This document shows positions 9,163 to 17,788 of a stretch of 64,000 nt of DNA, one piece after another. Location of the stretch: contig SEAY01000008.1 of the NCBI GenBank assembly GCA_004144865.1, forward strand, positions 1 through 64,000, read 5' to 3'. This stretch comes from Comamonadaceae bacterium. GTDB lineage: Bacteria; Pseudomonadota; Gammaproteobacteria; Burkholderiales; Burkholderiaceae_C. A program made the position numbers and the translations under genes. The notes under the pieces are model-generated. The model saw only the letters and a list, made by a program, of their open reading frames with translations, had not been told where the DNA came from and did no database searches. Position 1 is the first letter of the stretch. Every line of letters begins with the position of its first letter.

Positions 9163-9168
9163 TAGAAT
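9163..9168 (+). promoter_or_regulatory. Possible -10 element (TAGAAT) of ispD
   Basis: TAGAAT lies 13 bases before the ispD ATG in the divergent gap to mfd. The same hexamer recurs before several genes here. No convincing -35 box is visible, and the distance allows only a very short leader, so this is tentative. Confidence 0.3.
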
Positions 9169-9181
9169 GAAAGCGACGGAC

Positions 9182-9868
9182 ATGACCCCCGCACGCTATT
9201 TCGCACTCATCCCCTGCGCGGGCAATGGCAGCCGGGCCGGCACGGCCGGGCCCAAGCAATACGAGCGCGTCGCCGGCCAGCCCATGGTGTGGCACACGCT
9301 GTCGGCCTTCGCCGGCGTCAAGCGCATCGCGCGCACGCTGGTGGTGGTCGCCCCCACCGACCGCTTCTTCGAGCGCAATCCCACCACTTCCGCTCTCGTC
9401 GTGCCCTGCGGGGGCGCAACGCGCGCCCAGAGCGTGACGAACGGCCTGCGCGAGCTGCGCCGCGCCGGCGCGGTGGACGACGACTGGGTGCTGGTGCACG
9501 ACGCGGCGCGCTGCCTCATCACGCCGGATCTCATCAACCGCCTCATCGACGCCTGCGCCCACGATGCGGTGGGCGGCCTGCTGGCCCATCCGCTGGCCGA
9601 CACGCTGAAGGTGGGCGAGGACGGCCGCGTGGCAGCCACGCTGGAGCGCGGCGACAAGTGGCAGGCCCAGACGCCGCAGATGTTCCGCCTGGGCATGCTG
9701 CGCCAGGCGCTGGAGGGGGCCGGCGACCAGGTCACCGACGAATCCGGCGCCATCGAGGCCATGGGGCTGAAGCCGCTGCTGGTGGCCGCCGGCGCCCAGA
9801 ACTTCAAGGTGACCTACCCCGAGGACTTCGCCATGGCGGAAGCCGTGCTGCGCGGGCGAGCCCGCTGA
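9182..9868 (+). CDS. ispD: 2-C-methyl-D-erythritol 4-phosphate cytidylyltransferase IspD
   Basis: Transfers CMP from CTP to methylerythritol 4-phosphate, the third step of the non-mevalonate isoprenoid pathway. The 228-residue protein starts [20 protein letters not shown], with the nucleotide-binding AGNGSRAG loop at about 13-20 and Lys25 in GPKQY; VHDAARC and the late [12 protein letters not shown] segment are also typical. An ATG 15 bases upstream (9167) is in frame, but 9182 fits the family N-terminus better. The stop overlaps the ispF start by one base (TGATG). The ispD-ispF pair is common; dxr of the same pathway lies at 36.1 kb, and uppS, which uses its products, at 34.5 kb. Confidence 0.96.
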   Translation: MTPARYFALIPCAGNGSRAGTAGPKQYERVAGQPMVWHTLSAFAGVKRIARTLVVVAPTDRFFERNPTTSALVVPCGGATRAQSVTNGLRELRRAGAVDDDWVLVHDAARCLITPDLINRLIDACAHDAVGGLLAHPLADTLKVGEDGRVAATLERGDKWQAQTPQMFRLGMLRQALEGAGDQVTDESGAIEAMGLKPLLVAAGAQNFKVTYPEDFAMAEAVLRGRAR

Positions 9869-10344
9869 TGGACCTGCGCATCGGCGAAGGTTGGGACACG
9901 CACGCGCTCGTGCCGGGCCGCCGCCTGGTGCTGGGCGGCGTGGAGGTCCCGTTCGAGCGCGGCCTGCTCGGTCACTCCGACGCCGACGTGCTGCTGCACG
10001 CCATCACCGATGCGTTAATCGGCGCGGCGGGACTGGGCGACATCGGCCGCCATTTCCCGGACACCGACGAGCGCTTCCGCGGCGCCGATTCGGTGACGTT
10101 GCTGGCCGAGGCCGCGCGCCGCGTGCGGGCCGGGGGCTGGCGCCTCGTCAACGTGGACAGCACCGTGGTGGCGCAGGCGCCGAAGCTCGCGCCGTACATC
10201 GAGCCGATGCGCACGCGGATCGCGCAGGCGCTGGAGATCGCTTCGGCGCAGGTGAACGTGAAGGCCAAGACCGCCGAGAAGCTCGGGCCCGTGGGAATGG
10301 GCCAGAGCATCGAGGCGCGGGCGGTGGTGCTGCTCACGCGCTGA
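9868..10344 (+). CDS. ispF: 2-C-methyl-D-erythritol 2,4-cyclodiphosphate synthase IspF
   Basis: Converts the CDP-methylerythritol 2-phosphate to the cyclic diphosphate with release of CMP, the fifth step of the same pathway as IspD. The 158-residue size is standard. The N-terminal RIGEGWDTH carries the metal ligands Asp10 and His12, [10 protein letters not shown] (36-45) the third ligand His44, and [10 protein letters not shown] (about 130-139) the CDP site. It is translated from an ATG that overlaps the ispD stop. The gene is followed by about 200 bases of palindromic repeats and no clear terminator. Confidence 0.97.
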   Translation: MDLRIGEGWDTHALVPGRRLVLGGVEVPFERGLLGHSDADVLLHAITDALIGAAGLGDIGRHFPDTDERFRGADSVTLLAEAARRVRAGGWRLVNVDSTVVAQAPKLAPYIEPMRTRIAQALEIASAQVNVKAKTAEKLGPVGMGQSIEARAVVLLTR

Positions 10345-10349
10345 AGCAT

Positions 10350-10374
10350 GGTGGGCACGAGTGCCCACCCTACG
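10350..10374. repeat. Short palindrome, GGTGGGCA family
   Basis: GGTGGGCAC and GTGCCCACC form a perfect palindromic hairpin directly after ispF, followed by CTACG. It is a short relative of the long element at 15894-15959, which carries the same GGTGGGCA and CCTACG parts. Confidence 0.6.
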
Positions 10375-10388
10375 CTCCCTGAGGCAAG

Positions 10389-10550
10389 GCCGTCGTCCCC
10401 GCGGAGGCGGGGACCCAGGGCATCCGGAAAGCCCTGGATTCCCGCCTGCGCGGGAATGACGGAAACAGGTTTGTCATTGCGGGCTCGACCCGCAATCCAT
10501 GCGGCGCCTGTTCGTGGATCCCGGGTCACGCCCGGGATGACAGTCCCTGG
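10389..10550. repeat. REP cluster, four palindromes
   Basis: Four palindromes follow each other between ispF and the convergent kinase gene. The first pair (GTCCCCGC.. and ATTCCCGC..) is an inverted copy of the units at 23579-23647 and 52070-52144. The third (ATTGCGGG/CCCGCAAT) and fourth (GATCCCGGG/CCCGGGAT) are variants with the same outer GTCAT/ATGAC ends. The layout is typical of bacterial REP elements between convergent genes; no REP-associated transposase gene lies in the window. Confidence 0.8.
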
Positions 10551-10551
10551 T

Positions 10552-12012
10552 TCAGGCCGTCGCTTCCCGCGCCACCGCCTTGCGTTCCGGCTCGAACGTT
10601 CCCCCACCCGGCACCGGCGGCATCTGGCGCGGGCGCTGCAGCTTGATGTGGGCCGCGAGGCCGCCGGACGTGGTGTTCGACAGCGCGAAGATGCCCCCCA
10701 TGCGCTGCACCGTCTTGTCGACGATCGCCAGCCCCAGGCCGGCGCCGGTGGCAGCCGTGCGGGCCGCATCGCCGCGGAAGAAGGGCTTGATCAGGTTGGG
10801 CAGGGCCTCCGGCGACACGCCCATGCCGTGGTCGCGCACCTTGAGCAGTACCCACTCGTTGCGCGCGCGGGCCGTGATGTCCACCACCGCCACGCCCGTC
10901 TCCGGCGTCTTGCCGTAGCGGCGCGCGTTCTCCAGCAGGTTGGAGATCACGCGGGCCAGTTCCACCTCGTCGGCCAGCACCTGCAGGTTCTTGGGCATGT
11001 CGACGCTCACGCGGATGTCGCCGTGGTCCTCGATGGCATACATGCAGGCGTCGATCACGTCGTTCAGCACCACGGGCTTGAGCTCCGCATGGTCCGGCCG
11101 CGCGTAGTCGAGGAACTTGTCGATGATGGCGTCGAGCTGGTCGATGTCGGCGGCCATGTGTTCGCGCGCGTCGGCATCCACCACGCTCATCTCGGTTTCC
11201 AGGCGCAGGCGCGCGAGCGGCGTGCGCAGGTCGTGGGAGATGCCGGCCAGCATCACCGCGCGGTCCTGCTCGATCTTGGCGAGCTGCTGCGCCATGCGGT
11301 TGAAGCCGATGTTCACCTCGCGGATCTCGGAGGTCACCGCCTTCTCGTCGAGGCGGCTGGCGTCGAAGTCGCCGTCGCGCACGCGGCTGGCGGCGAAGGA
11401 GAGCTGCTTCAGCGGCCGGTTGATCAGGCGCGCGATGACGGCCGCGCCGGCCAGCGACAGGGCCGCCGCGGTGATCAGCCACACCAGCCAGGTCTTGCCG
11501 CCCACCTGCGAGAAGCGCTGCCGGTCCAGCAGCATCCAGTAGTCGTCCTTGTCGATCTTGAAGCCGATCCACAACCCGTCCTCGCCGTTGACGGAACTGG
11601 CCATGATCGTGCCGCTGCCCAGCCGGCGAACGAGGTCGTCGATGATGCGGCGGTCCATGGCGCTGCCCGCGAGCGGCGCGAACTTGTCGACGGGTTCGCG
11701 CGGCAGGATGCGCACGCCTTCCTGGTCCGCCAGGGTCTTGATGAGCGACACGCGCGCTATCGGGTCCGCGTGCACGAGCGCCGCCCGGCTGAGGTTCACC
11801 AGCGAGGCGATCTGCTGCGCCGTCTGCACCGCGCGGGGCTCGAATTCCAGCGCGCGGAAGGTCTGCAGCCAGGCGACGATCGAGCCGATCAGCAGCAGCG
11901 ACAGCAGGAAGAAGGTGCGCCAGAAGAGGGAGAGGCCCAGCCGCGGCCGCATCTCCAGCGGCGCGGGAGCGGTTTCCAGCGGTGCCGGGCTGGTGGGTTC
12001 GGCTTGGGGCAT
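10552..12012 (-). CDS. envZ: EnvZ-type sensor histidine kinase
   Basis: Inner-membrane sensor kinase for the adjacent OmpR-like regulator, most likely reporting on osmotic or envelope conditions as in the EnvZ family. From the ATG at 12012 the protein has about 486 residues: a Pro-rich cytoplasmic N-terminus, transmembrane segment 1 (FFLLSLLLIGSIVAWL), a periplasmic domain of about 120 residues, transmembrane segment 2 (LVWLITAAALSLAGAAVIA), HAMP (NRPLKQLSFAASRVRDGDF), HisKA with ISHDLRTPLARL (about His260), N box VISNLLENARRYG, and G boxes DHGMGV and GAGLGLAIV. Other in-frame ATGs at 12027 and 12060 give up to 16 more residues; no good ribosome-binding site decides. A gap of about 100 bases with repeated TGACAAATGAC-like words separates it from ompR. 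Confidence 0.88.
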   Translation of the reverse strand: MPQAEPTSPAPLETAPAPLEMRPRLGLSLFWRTFFLLSLLLIGSIVAWLQTFRALEFEPRAVQTAQQIASLVNLSRAALVHADPIARVSLIKTLADQEGVRILPREPVDKFAPLAGSAMDRRIIDDLVRRLGSGTIMASSVNGEDGLWIGFKIDKDDYWMLLDRQRFSQVGGKTWLVWLITAAALSLAGAAVIARLINRPLKQLSFAASRVRDGDFDASRLDEKAVTSEIREVNIGFNRMAQQLAKIEQDRAVMLAGISHDLRTPLARLRLETEMSVVDADAREHMAADIDQLDAIIDKFLDYARPDHAELKPVVLNDVIDACMYAIEDHGDIRVSVDMPKNLQVLADEVELARVISNLLENARRYGKTPETGVAVVDITARARNEWVLLKVRDHGMGVSPEALPNLIKPFFRGDAARTAATGAGLGLAIVDKTVQRMGGIFALSNTTSGGLAAHIKLQRPRQMPPVPGGGTFEPERKAVAREATA

Positions 12013-12160
12013 GACGGTGCGGATCATCGGGAATGACGAATGAGGGACGACCAATGACAAACGGTGGTCATCCGTCCATTCTCGACGGCCCTCGCGGGCT
12101 TGTCATGCGTCATCAGGCGAAGCCGTGTCATTTGTCATGCGCCCGCGGCGCACGCGCGGC

Positions 12161-12892
12161 TCAACCAGCGCCGTCCGGCACGAACACGTAGCCCACCCCC
12201 CACACCGTCTGGATATAGCGCGGCGATGCCGGGTCGGCCTCGATCAGCTTGCGCAGGCGGGACACCTGCACGTCGAGGCTGCGGTCGAAGGGCTCGAACT
12301 CGCGGCCGCGGGCCAGCTGGGCCAGCTTCTCGCGGGACAGGGGCTGGCGCGGATGGCGCACCAGCGCCTTGAGCATGGCGAATTCGCCGGTCGTGAGCGG
12401 CAGTTCCTCGCCGTTCTTGCGCAGCGTGCGCGCGCCGAGGTCGAAGGCGAAGGGGCCGAAGGACACCACCTCGTTCTCGGAGGAGGGGGCGCCGGGCGCT
12501 TCCTGCGCCGGGCGGCGGCGCAGCACGGCGTGCACGCGCGCGAGCAACTCGCGCGGATTGAAGGGCTTGCCCAGGTAGTCGTCGGCGCCGACTTCCAGGC
12601 CGACGATGCGGTCGACGTCCTCGCCCTTGGCCGTCAGCATGATGATGGGGGTGCGGTCATTGGCGGCGCGCAGGCGGCGGCAGATCGAGAGTCCGTCCTC
12701 GCCGGGCATCATCAGGTCGAGCACGATCAGGTCGGCCGTTTCGCGCAGCATCAGGCGGTTCAGGGCCTTGCCGTCTTCGGCGAGGATCACCTCGAAGCCT
12801 TCCTGGGTCAGGTAGCGGCGGAGCAGGTCGCGGATGCGGGCGTCGTCATCCACCACCAGGATCTTGTCGGTCCGTGCTGCAGCTTGGGTCAT
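12161..12892 (-). CDS. ompR: OmpR-family response regulator
   Basis: A 243-residue DNA-binding response regulator. The receiver domain has the acidic pocket VVDDD, phosphoacceptor Asp59 in VLDLMMP, Thr87 and Lys109 in LGKPF. The C-terminal winged-helix domain ends YIQTVWGVGYVFVPD, as in OmpR. The sequence of the receiver start and the pairing with an EnvZ-like kinase support the OmpR name rather than a general OmpR-class regulator. It is first in the pair; the start codon faces a gap that holds a 10-base inverted repeat and a divergent gene for a small secreted protein. Targets cannot be read from this window. Confidence 0.92.
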   Translation of the reverse strand: MTQAAARTDKILVVDDDARIRDLLRRYLTQEGFEVILAEDGKALNRLMLRETADLIVLDLMMPGEDGLSICRRLRAANDRTPIIMLTAKGEDVDRIVGLEVGADDYLGKPFNPRELLARVHAVLRRRPAQEAPGAPSSENEVVSFGPFAFDLGARTLRKNGEELPLTTGEFAMLKALVRHPRQPLSREKLAQLARGREFEPFDRSLDVQVSRLRKLIEADPASPRYIQTVWGVGYVFVPDGAG

Positions 12893-12908
12893 GGTTCTCC
12901 AATGGCCA

Positions 12909-12988
12909 ATTTGTAACAGCGCTGATTCTGAAGGCCGTAACGCCGCGTTTGCGGGTTTTCACTGGTGCTTTTTCACCGTGTTACAAAT
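12909..12988. promoter_or_regulatory. Inverted repeat ATTTGTAACA/TGTTACAAAT upstream of ompR
   Basis: ATTTGTAACA at 12909-12918 and its exact reverse complement at 12979-12988 lie in the AT-richer gap between ompR and the divergent small gene at 13058. A third word, CGTAACG, lies between them. GTAACA-type half-sites are known for OmpR-class regulators, so autoregulation is a reasonable guess. The 60-base spacing would also allow a DNA loop. Confidence 0.4.
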
Positions 12989-13057
12989 GTTGCCCCGACA
13001 GTAGGGCGTTGACATGGCGAATGTGAACCGGCGCTGGCGGCGGCCGTTTTCAGGGGC

Positions 13058-13270
13058 ATGAGGCTCCTTCTCGTGGTGTTCCTGGCGATGGCGGCGGGCG
13101 TCGTGCACGCGGTGCCCCCGCAGCAGCAAGCCCCTTCGCCCCGCCTGCGGCTCACGCTGCAGCAATACCATCCGGACGCGACGCAGGGGCCGCGCCGGTT
13201 GAGCGCGGACGAGCGCGCCGAGTTGCGCCGCCAGATCGCCGAGACGGCCAGGCGCGCGCAACGCCGATAA
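13058..13270 (+). CDS. Small secreted protein of unknown function
   Basis: A 70-residue product. The first 18 or so residues (MRLLLVVFLAMAAGVVHA) are a good signal peptide, so the mature part is only about 50 residues, basic and polar, with a Pro/Gln start and an Arg-rich end (SADERAELRRQIAET). A GGGG stretch precedes the ATG. Similar short Arg-rich secreted proteins occur next to other genes in Burkholderiales but I cannot assign a family. It is divergent from ompR across a gap with an inverted repeat, and 23 bases before the SIMPL gene, so it may share a promoter with either. Composition matches its neighbours. Confidence 0.6.
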   Translation: MRLLLVVFLAMAAGVVHAVPPQQQAPSPRLRLTLQQYHPDATQGPRRLSADERAELRRQIAETARRAQRR

Positions 13271-13293
13271 CCTTTTCCAACCTGGATGAACGA

Positions 13294-13992
13294 ATGAGAA
13301 CAAGAACGATCCTGGCCGGCTGGGCGCTGGCCGCCGCGAGCATGGGCCTGGGCGCGCAGACGCTCCCGCCGCCGCAGAACGTGCTGCAGCTGCAGGCCAC
13401 CGGCACGGTCGAAGTGCAGCAGGACCTGCTGACGATGACCCTCACCACGGCGCGCGAGGGCACCGACCCCGCAGTGGTGCAGACCCAGTTGAAGAATGCG
13501 GTGGACGCCGCGCTCGCCGAGGCGCGCAGGAACGCGCAGCCGGGGCAGATGGACGTGCGCACCGGCAACTTCGCGCTCTATCCGCGCCACAACCGCGACG
13601 GCAAGATGAGCGGCTGGACGGGCACGGCGGAGCTGATCCTCGAGGGCCGCGATTTCCCGCGCATCACGCAGACCGCCGGGCGCATCCAGACCATGACGAT
13701 GGGCGGTGTCCAGTTCGGCCTGAGCCGCGAGCAGCGCGCCCGCGTCGAGACCCAGGCGCAGGCGACGGCCATCGAGCGCTTCCAGGCCAAGGCCGCCGAA
13801 CTCGCCAAGGGCTTCGGCTTCAGCGGCTACACGCTGCGCGAAGTGGCGGTGAACACGAACGAGCCCGGGTTCCAGCCGCGCTTCCGCATGGCGGCGCAGG
13901 AAGCGCGGGTCGCCTCCGATTCGCCCGTCCCGGTGGAGCCGGGCAAGGCCGAAGTCGTGGTCACCGTCTCGGGCTCCGTCCAGCTGCGCTGA
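13294..13992 (+). CDS. SIMPL (DUF541) domain periplasmic protein
   Basis: A 232-residue secreted protein: signal peptide (about 1-21, ending GLGA), then one SIMPL domain covering the rest. The family pattern is visible: LQLQATGTVEVQQDLLTMTL at the start of the domain, NFALYPRHNRDGKMSGWTG in the middle and a C-terminal AEVVVTVSGSVQLR strand. SIMPL proteins are periplasmic or outer-membrane proteins; E. coli YggE, a relative, lowers oxidative damage, but a biochemical activity is not settled. It follows the small secreted protein by 23 bases and precedes the lipid kinase by about 80 bases. Confidence 0.9.
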   Translation: MRTRTILAGWALAAASMGLGAQTLPPPQNVLQLQATGTVEVQQDLLTMTLTTAREGTDPAVVQTQLKNAVDAALAEARRNAQPGQMDVRTGNFALYPRHNRDGKMSGWTGTAELILEGRDFPRITQTAGRIQTMTMGGVQFGLSREQRARVETQAQATAIERFQAKAAELAKGFGFSGYTLREVAVNTNEPGFQPRFRMAAQEARVASDSPVPVEPGKAEVVVTVSGSVQLR

Positions 13993-14070
13993 CGCGCGAC
14001 GGCGGCTGGCGCGGACTGCGCAGGCTGCAGTCCGACAGGCTGGGCTGGCACGGCCAGCTAAGCTGTGGCC

Positions 14071-15059
<989 letters not shown>

Positions 15060-15063
<4 letters not shown>

Positions 15064-15878
15064 CGGTCCTGCTGCACATTTCCGACACCCATTTCGGCAC
15101 CGAGGAGCCTCCCGTGGTGGAGGCGCTGCAGCGGCTCGCGCGCGAACAGGCGCCGGACGCGGTGATCCTGAGCGGCGACATCACCCAGCGCGCGCGCAGC
15201 GCCCAGTTCGCCGCCGCGCGCGCGTTCTGCGACTCGCTGCAGGTGAAGCACCTCCTCACGCTCCCGGGCAACCACGACATCCCGCTCTACAACGTGGCGG
15301 CGCGGATGTTCTCGCCGTATGGCGGCTACAAGGCGGCCTTCGGCGGCAACCTGGAGCCGGAGCTGGAGTTCGGGGACCTGCTCGTCATCGGCGTGAACAC
15401 CACGCGGCCGCACCGGCACAAGGACGGCGAGGTCTCCGTCAAGCAGGTGAACCGCGTGGTGCACCGCCTGCGCGAAGCGCGGCGCGAGCAGCTGCGCGTC
15501 GTCGTCACCCACCAGCCCGCCTGCGTGATGCGGCCCGAGGACGAGAAGGACCGGCTGCATGGGGGCGAGGTGGCCGTGCAGGCCTGGGCCCGCGCCGGCG
15601 CGGACCTGGTGCTCGGTGGACACATCCACCTGCCGTACGTGAGCGACGTCTGTTCGCTGGTGCAACCCGCGGCGCCGCGCTCGCTGTACTGCGTGCAGGC
15701 CGGCACGGCGCTGTCGCACCGCGTGCGCCACGGTTCGCCGAATTCCGTGAACGTGATCCGCTGGACGGCGCCCGTGGAAGGCGCCCCCCGCCTGTGCCGC
15801 GTGGAGCGCTGGGACTTCGACCTGGCGGAGTGCCGGTTCGAGCTGACGCATCCTTACGACCTGACGCTGGGGGAGTGA
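15060..15878 (+). CDS. Calcineurin-like metallophosphoesterase (CpdA-like)
   Basis: A 272-residue cytoplasmic dimetal phosphoesterase. All five blocks are visible: ISDTHFG (Asp9, His11), LSGDITQ, LPGNHDIPL, VVTHQP and GGHIHLPY. This set matches the CpdA-type class III phosphodiesterases, so cyclic nucleotide hydrolysis is possible, but coupling to a lipid kinase suggests a lipid or phospho-sugar substrate instead. The ATG overlaps the kinase stop by four bases. The gene is convergent with the 3-hydroxybutyrate dehydrogenase gene; the gap between them holds a perfect long inverted repeat. Confidence 0.9.
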
Positions 15879-15893
15879 GCCCGGCTCATGGCC

Positions 15894-15959
15894 CGTAGGG
15901 TGGGCAGCTTGCTGCCCACCGTCCGGCGCATTGGTGGGCAGCAAGCTGCCCACCCTACG
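15894..15959. repeat. Perfect 27-base inverted repeat between convergent genes
   Basis: The arms 15894-15920 and 15933-15959 are exact reverse complements over 27 bases, beginning CGTAGGGTGGGCAGC, with a 12-base loop. Each arm itself contains the palindrome GGGCAGC/GCTGCCC, so a cruciform or a two-level hairpin is possible. It could end transcription from both sides, although no T-run follows. Relatives: 10350-10374 and, more distantly, 46378-46453. Confidence 0.85.
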
Positions 15960-15992
15960 ACGCAACGTCATGGACGCAGGGTTCCCGGCGCC

Positions 15993-16763
15993 CTACTGCG
16001 CCGCCCAGCCCCCATCCATGTTCCACGCCACGCCGCGCACGTTCTTCGCCGCTTCGGAGCAGAAGAACACGGCCAGCTCGCCGAGCTCCTCGGGGGTCGT
16101 GAACTGCAGCGACGGCTCCTTCTCGGCCAGCAGCTGCTTCTTGGCTTCCTCGTTCGACAGGCCCATCGCCGCGGCCTTGGCGTCGACCTGCTTCTGCACC
16201 AGCGGCGTCAGCACCCAGCCGGGGCAGATCGCATTGCAGGTGATGCCCGTCGTGGCCGTTTCCAGCGCGGTCACCTTGGTGAAGCCGACGATGCCGTGCT
16301 TGGCCGCGACATAGGCGGACTTCTGCGCCGAGGCCACCAGGCCGTGCACCGACGCCACGTTGATGATGCGGCCCCAGTTGGCCTTCTTCATGGCGGGCAG
16401 GGCGAGCCGCGTGGTGTGGAAGGCGCTGGTGAGGTTGATCGCGAGGATCGCGTCCCAGCGCTCGGGCGGGAAGTCCTCGATGCTCGAGACGTGCTGGATG
16501 CCGGCGTTGTTCACCAGGATGTCCGTGCGGCCGAACTCCTGGGCGACGTACTTCATCATCGCCTCGATGTCGGCCGGCTTGCCCATGTCGGCGCCGTGGT
16601 AGCCGACCTTCACCCCGAGCGCCGCCACCTCGGCCTTCGGGCCTTCGCTGTCGCCGAAGCCGTTCAGCACGATGTTGGCGCCCTGGCGCGCCAGGGCCTT
16701 GGCGATGCCGAGGCCGATGCCGCTGGTGGAGCCTGTGACGAGGGCGGTCTTGCCTTTCAGCAT
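15993..16763 (-). CDS. hbdH: 3-hydroxybutyrate dehydrogenase (SDR family)
   Basis: Oxidises 3-hydroxybutyrate to acetoacetate with NAD+, the step that feeds degraded polyhydroxybutyrate into central metabolism. The 256-residue protein has the SDR cofactor motif TGSTSGIG (10-17), NNAG (85-88), Ser138 and the YxxxK pair Tyr151/Lys155. The HVSSIEDFP segment after NNAG and CPGWVLTPLVQKQ are typical of bacterial 3-hydroxybutyrate dehydrogenases. A strong ribosome-binding site (GAGGAG) precedes the ATG at 16763. The divergent alpha/beta hydrolase starts 80 bases away. phaR, a regulator of polyhydroxybutyrate storage, lies 5 kb downstream, consistent with a storage lifestyle. Confidence 0.93.
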   Translation of the reverse strand: MLKGKTALVTGSTSGIGLGIAKALARQGANIVLNGFGDSEGPKAEVAALGVKVGYHGADMGKPADIEAMMKYVAQEFGRTDILVNNAGIQHVSSIEDFPPERWDAILAINLTSAFHTTRLALPAMKKANWGRIINVASVHGLVASAQKSAYVAAKHGIVGFTKVTALETATTGITCNAICPGWVLTPLVQKQVDAKAAAMGLSNEEAKKQLLAEKEPSLQFTTPEELGELAVFFCSEAAKNVRGVAWNMDGGWAAQ

Positions 16764-16843
16764 GGGAAATCTCCTCTGACGGGATTGCTTTACGATGACG
16801 CGGAAACGGCGAGCGTAATCGCAACCCGTCCCTCCGCGCATCC

Positions 16844-17788
16844 ATGACCGTCCCTACGCTGAACTACGTATCCTGCCCGGACACGGCCGGGAGCCATCGC
16901 ATGGCGTACTGGCTGTGGGGCGACGAGCGCGCCCCGCACCTCGTCGTGTGCGCGCACGGCCTGTCGCGGCAGGGGCGCGACTTCGACACGCTCGCCCGGG
17001 AGCTGCTGGCGCGCAGCCCGCAGCCGCTGCGCATCGCCTGCCCCGACGTGGTCGGCCGCGGCCGCAGCGACTGGCTGGCCGATCCCATGGGCTACGGCAT
17101 CCCCACCTATGCGGCCGACATGCTGCAGTTGGTCGGTGCATTGCATGCCGCCGCGCCGGTGCGCACCTTCGACTGGGTGGGCACCAGCATGGGCGGGCTG
17201 ATCGGCATGACGCTGGCCGGCGCGCCCCAGCTGCCGCTGCCCGTGCCGGTGCGCCGCCTCGTGCTGAACGACGTGGGCCCGGTGATCCAGTGGAACGCCC
17301 TGCAGCGCATCGGCACCTACCTCGGCCAGACCGGCCGCTTCGACTCCGTGCAGCAGGCAGCCGAGGCGATGTGGCAGGTCTCGCAGGGCTTCGGACCGCA
17401 CACGCCGGAGCAGTGGCTGCTGCTCTCGCAGGCCATGGTGCGGCCGCGCGACGCCGGCGGCTTCACGCTGCACTACGACCCCAGCATCGCCGTGCCCTTC
17501 CGCGCGCTGGACGAGCGCGCGGCCGCGGCGGGCCAGGCCGCGCTCTGGCAGCTGTACGACAACATCTGCGCCCGCACGCTGCTGCTTCGCGGCGCGGAGT
17601 CCGACCTGCTGTCGCACCAGACGGCGCAGGCCATGATGGAGCGCGGACCGAAGCCGCGGCTCGTCGAATTCGCAGGCGTGGGGCACGCTCCCACGCTCAT
17701 GGCACCCGACCAGGTGGAGGCCGTCGCCTCCTTCCTGCTGTCCACCGAACCGGATCCCGATGAAAAGCCATACAGCGGAACGGGGTGA
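16844..17788 (+). CDS. Alpha/beta hydrolase
   Basis: A 314-residue cytoplasmic alpha/beta-hydrolase-fold enzyme. The oxyanion HG (38-39), the nucleophile elbow GTSMGG (Ser115) and a late GVGHAPTL with the catalytic His are visible. The substrate is unknown; esterase or lactonase activity is plausible. It is divergent from hbdH and may take part in hydroxyacid metabolism, but this is only context. The last 29 bases overlap the relA reading frame in another frame, a tight arrangement that suggests cotranscription with relA. Confidence 0.88.
   Translation: MTVPTLNYVSCPDTAGSHRMAYWLWGDERAPHLVVCAHGLSRQGRDFDTLARELLARSPQPLRIACPDVVGRGRSDWLADPMGYGIPTYAADMLQLVGALHAAAPVRTFDWVGTSMGGLIGMTLAGAPQLPLPVPVRRLVLNDVGPVIQWNALQRIGTYLGQTGRFDSVQQAAEAMWQVSQGFGPHTPEQWLLLSQAMVRPRDAGGFTLHYDPSIAVPFRALDERAAAAGQAALWQLYDNICARTLLLRGAESDLLSHQTAQAMMERGPKPRLVEFAGVGHAPTLMAPDQVEAVASFLLSTEPDPDEKPYSGTG

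Noticed and set aside
10389-10550. Spaced palindromes as a possible CRISPR array
   Set aside because: The units alternate in orientation and differ in sequence, the spacers are not of constant length and no cas gene is present.
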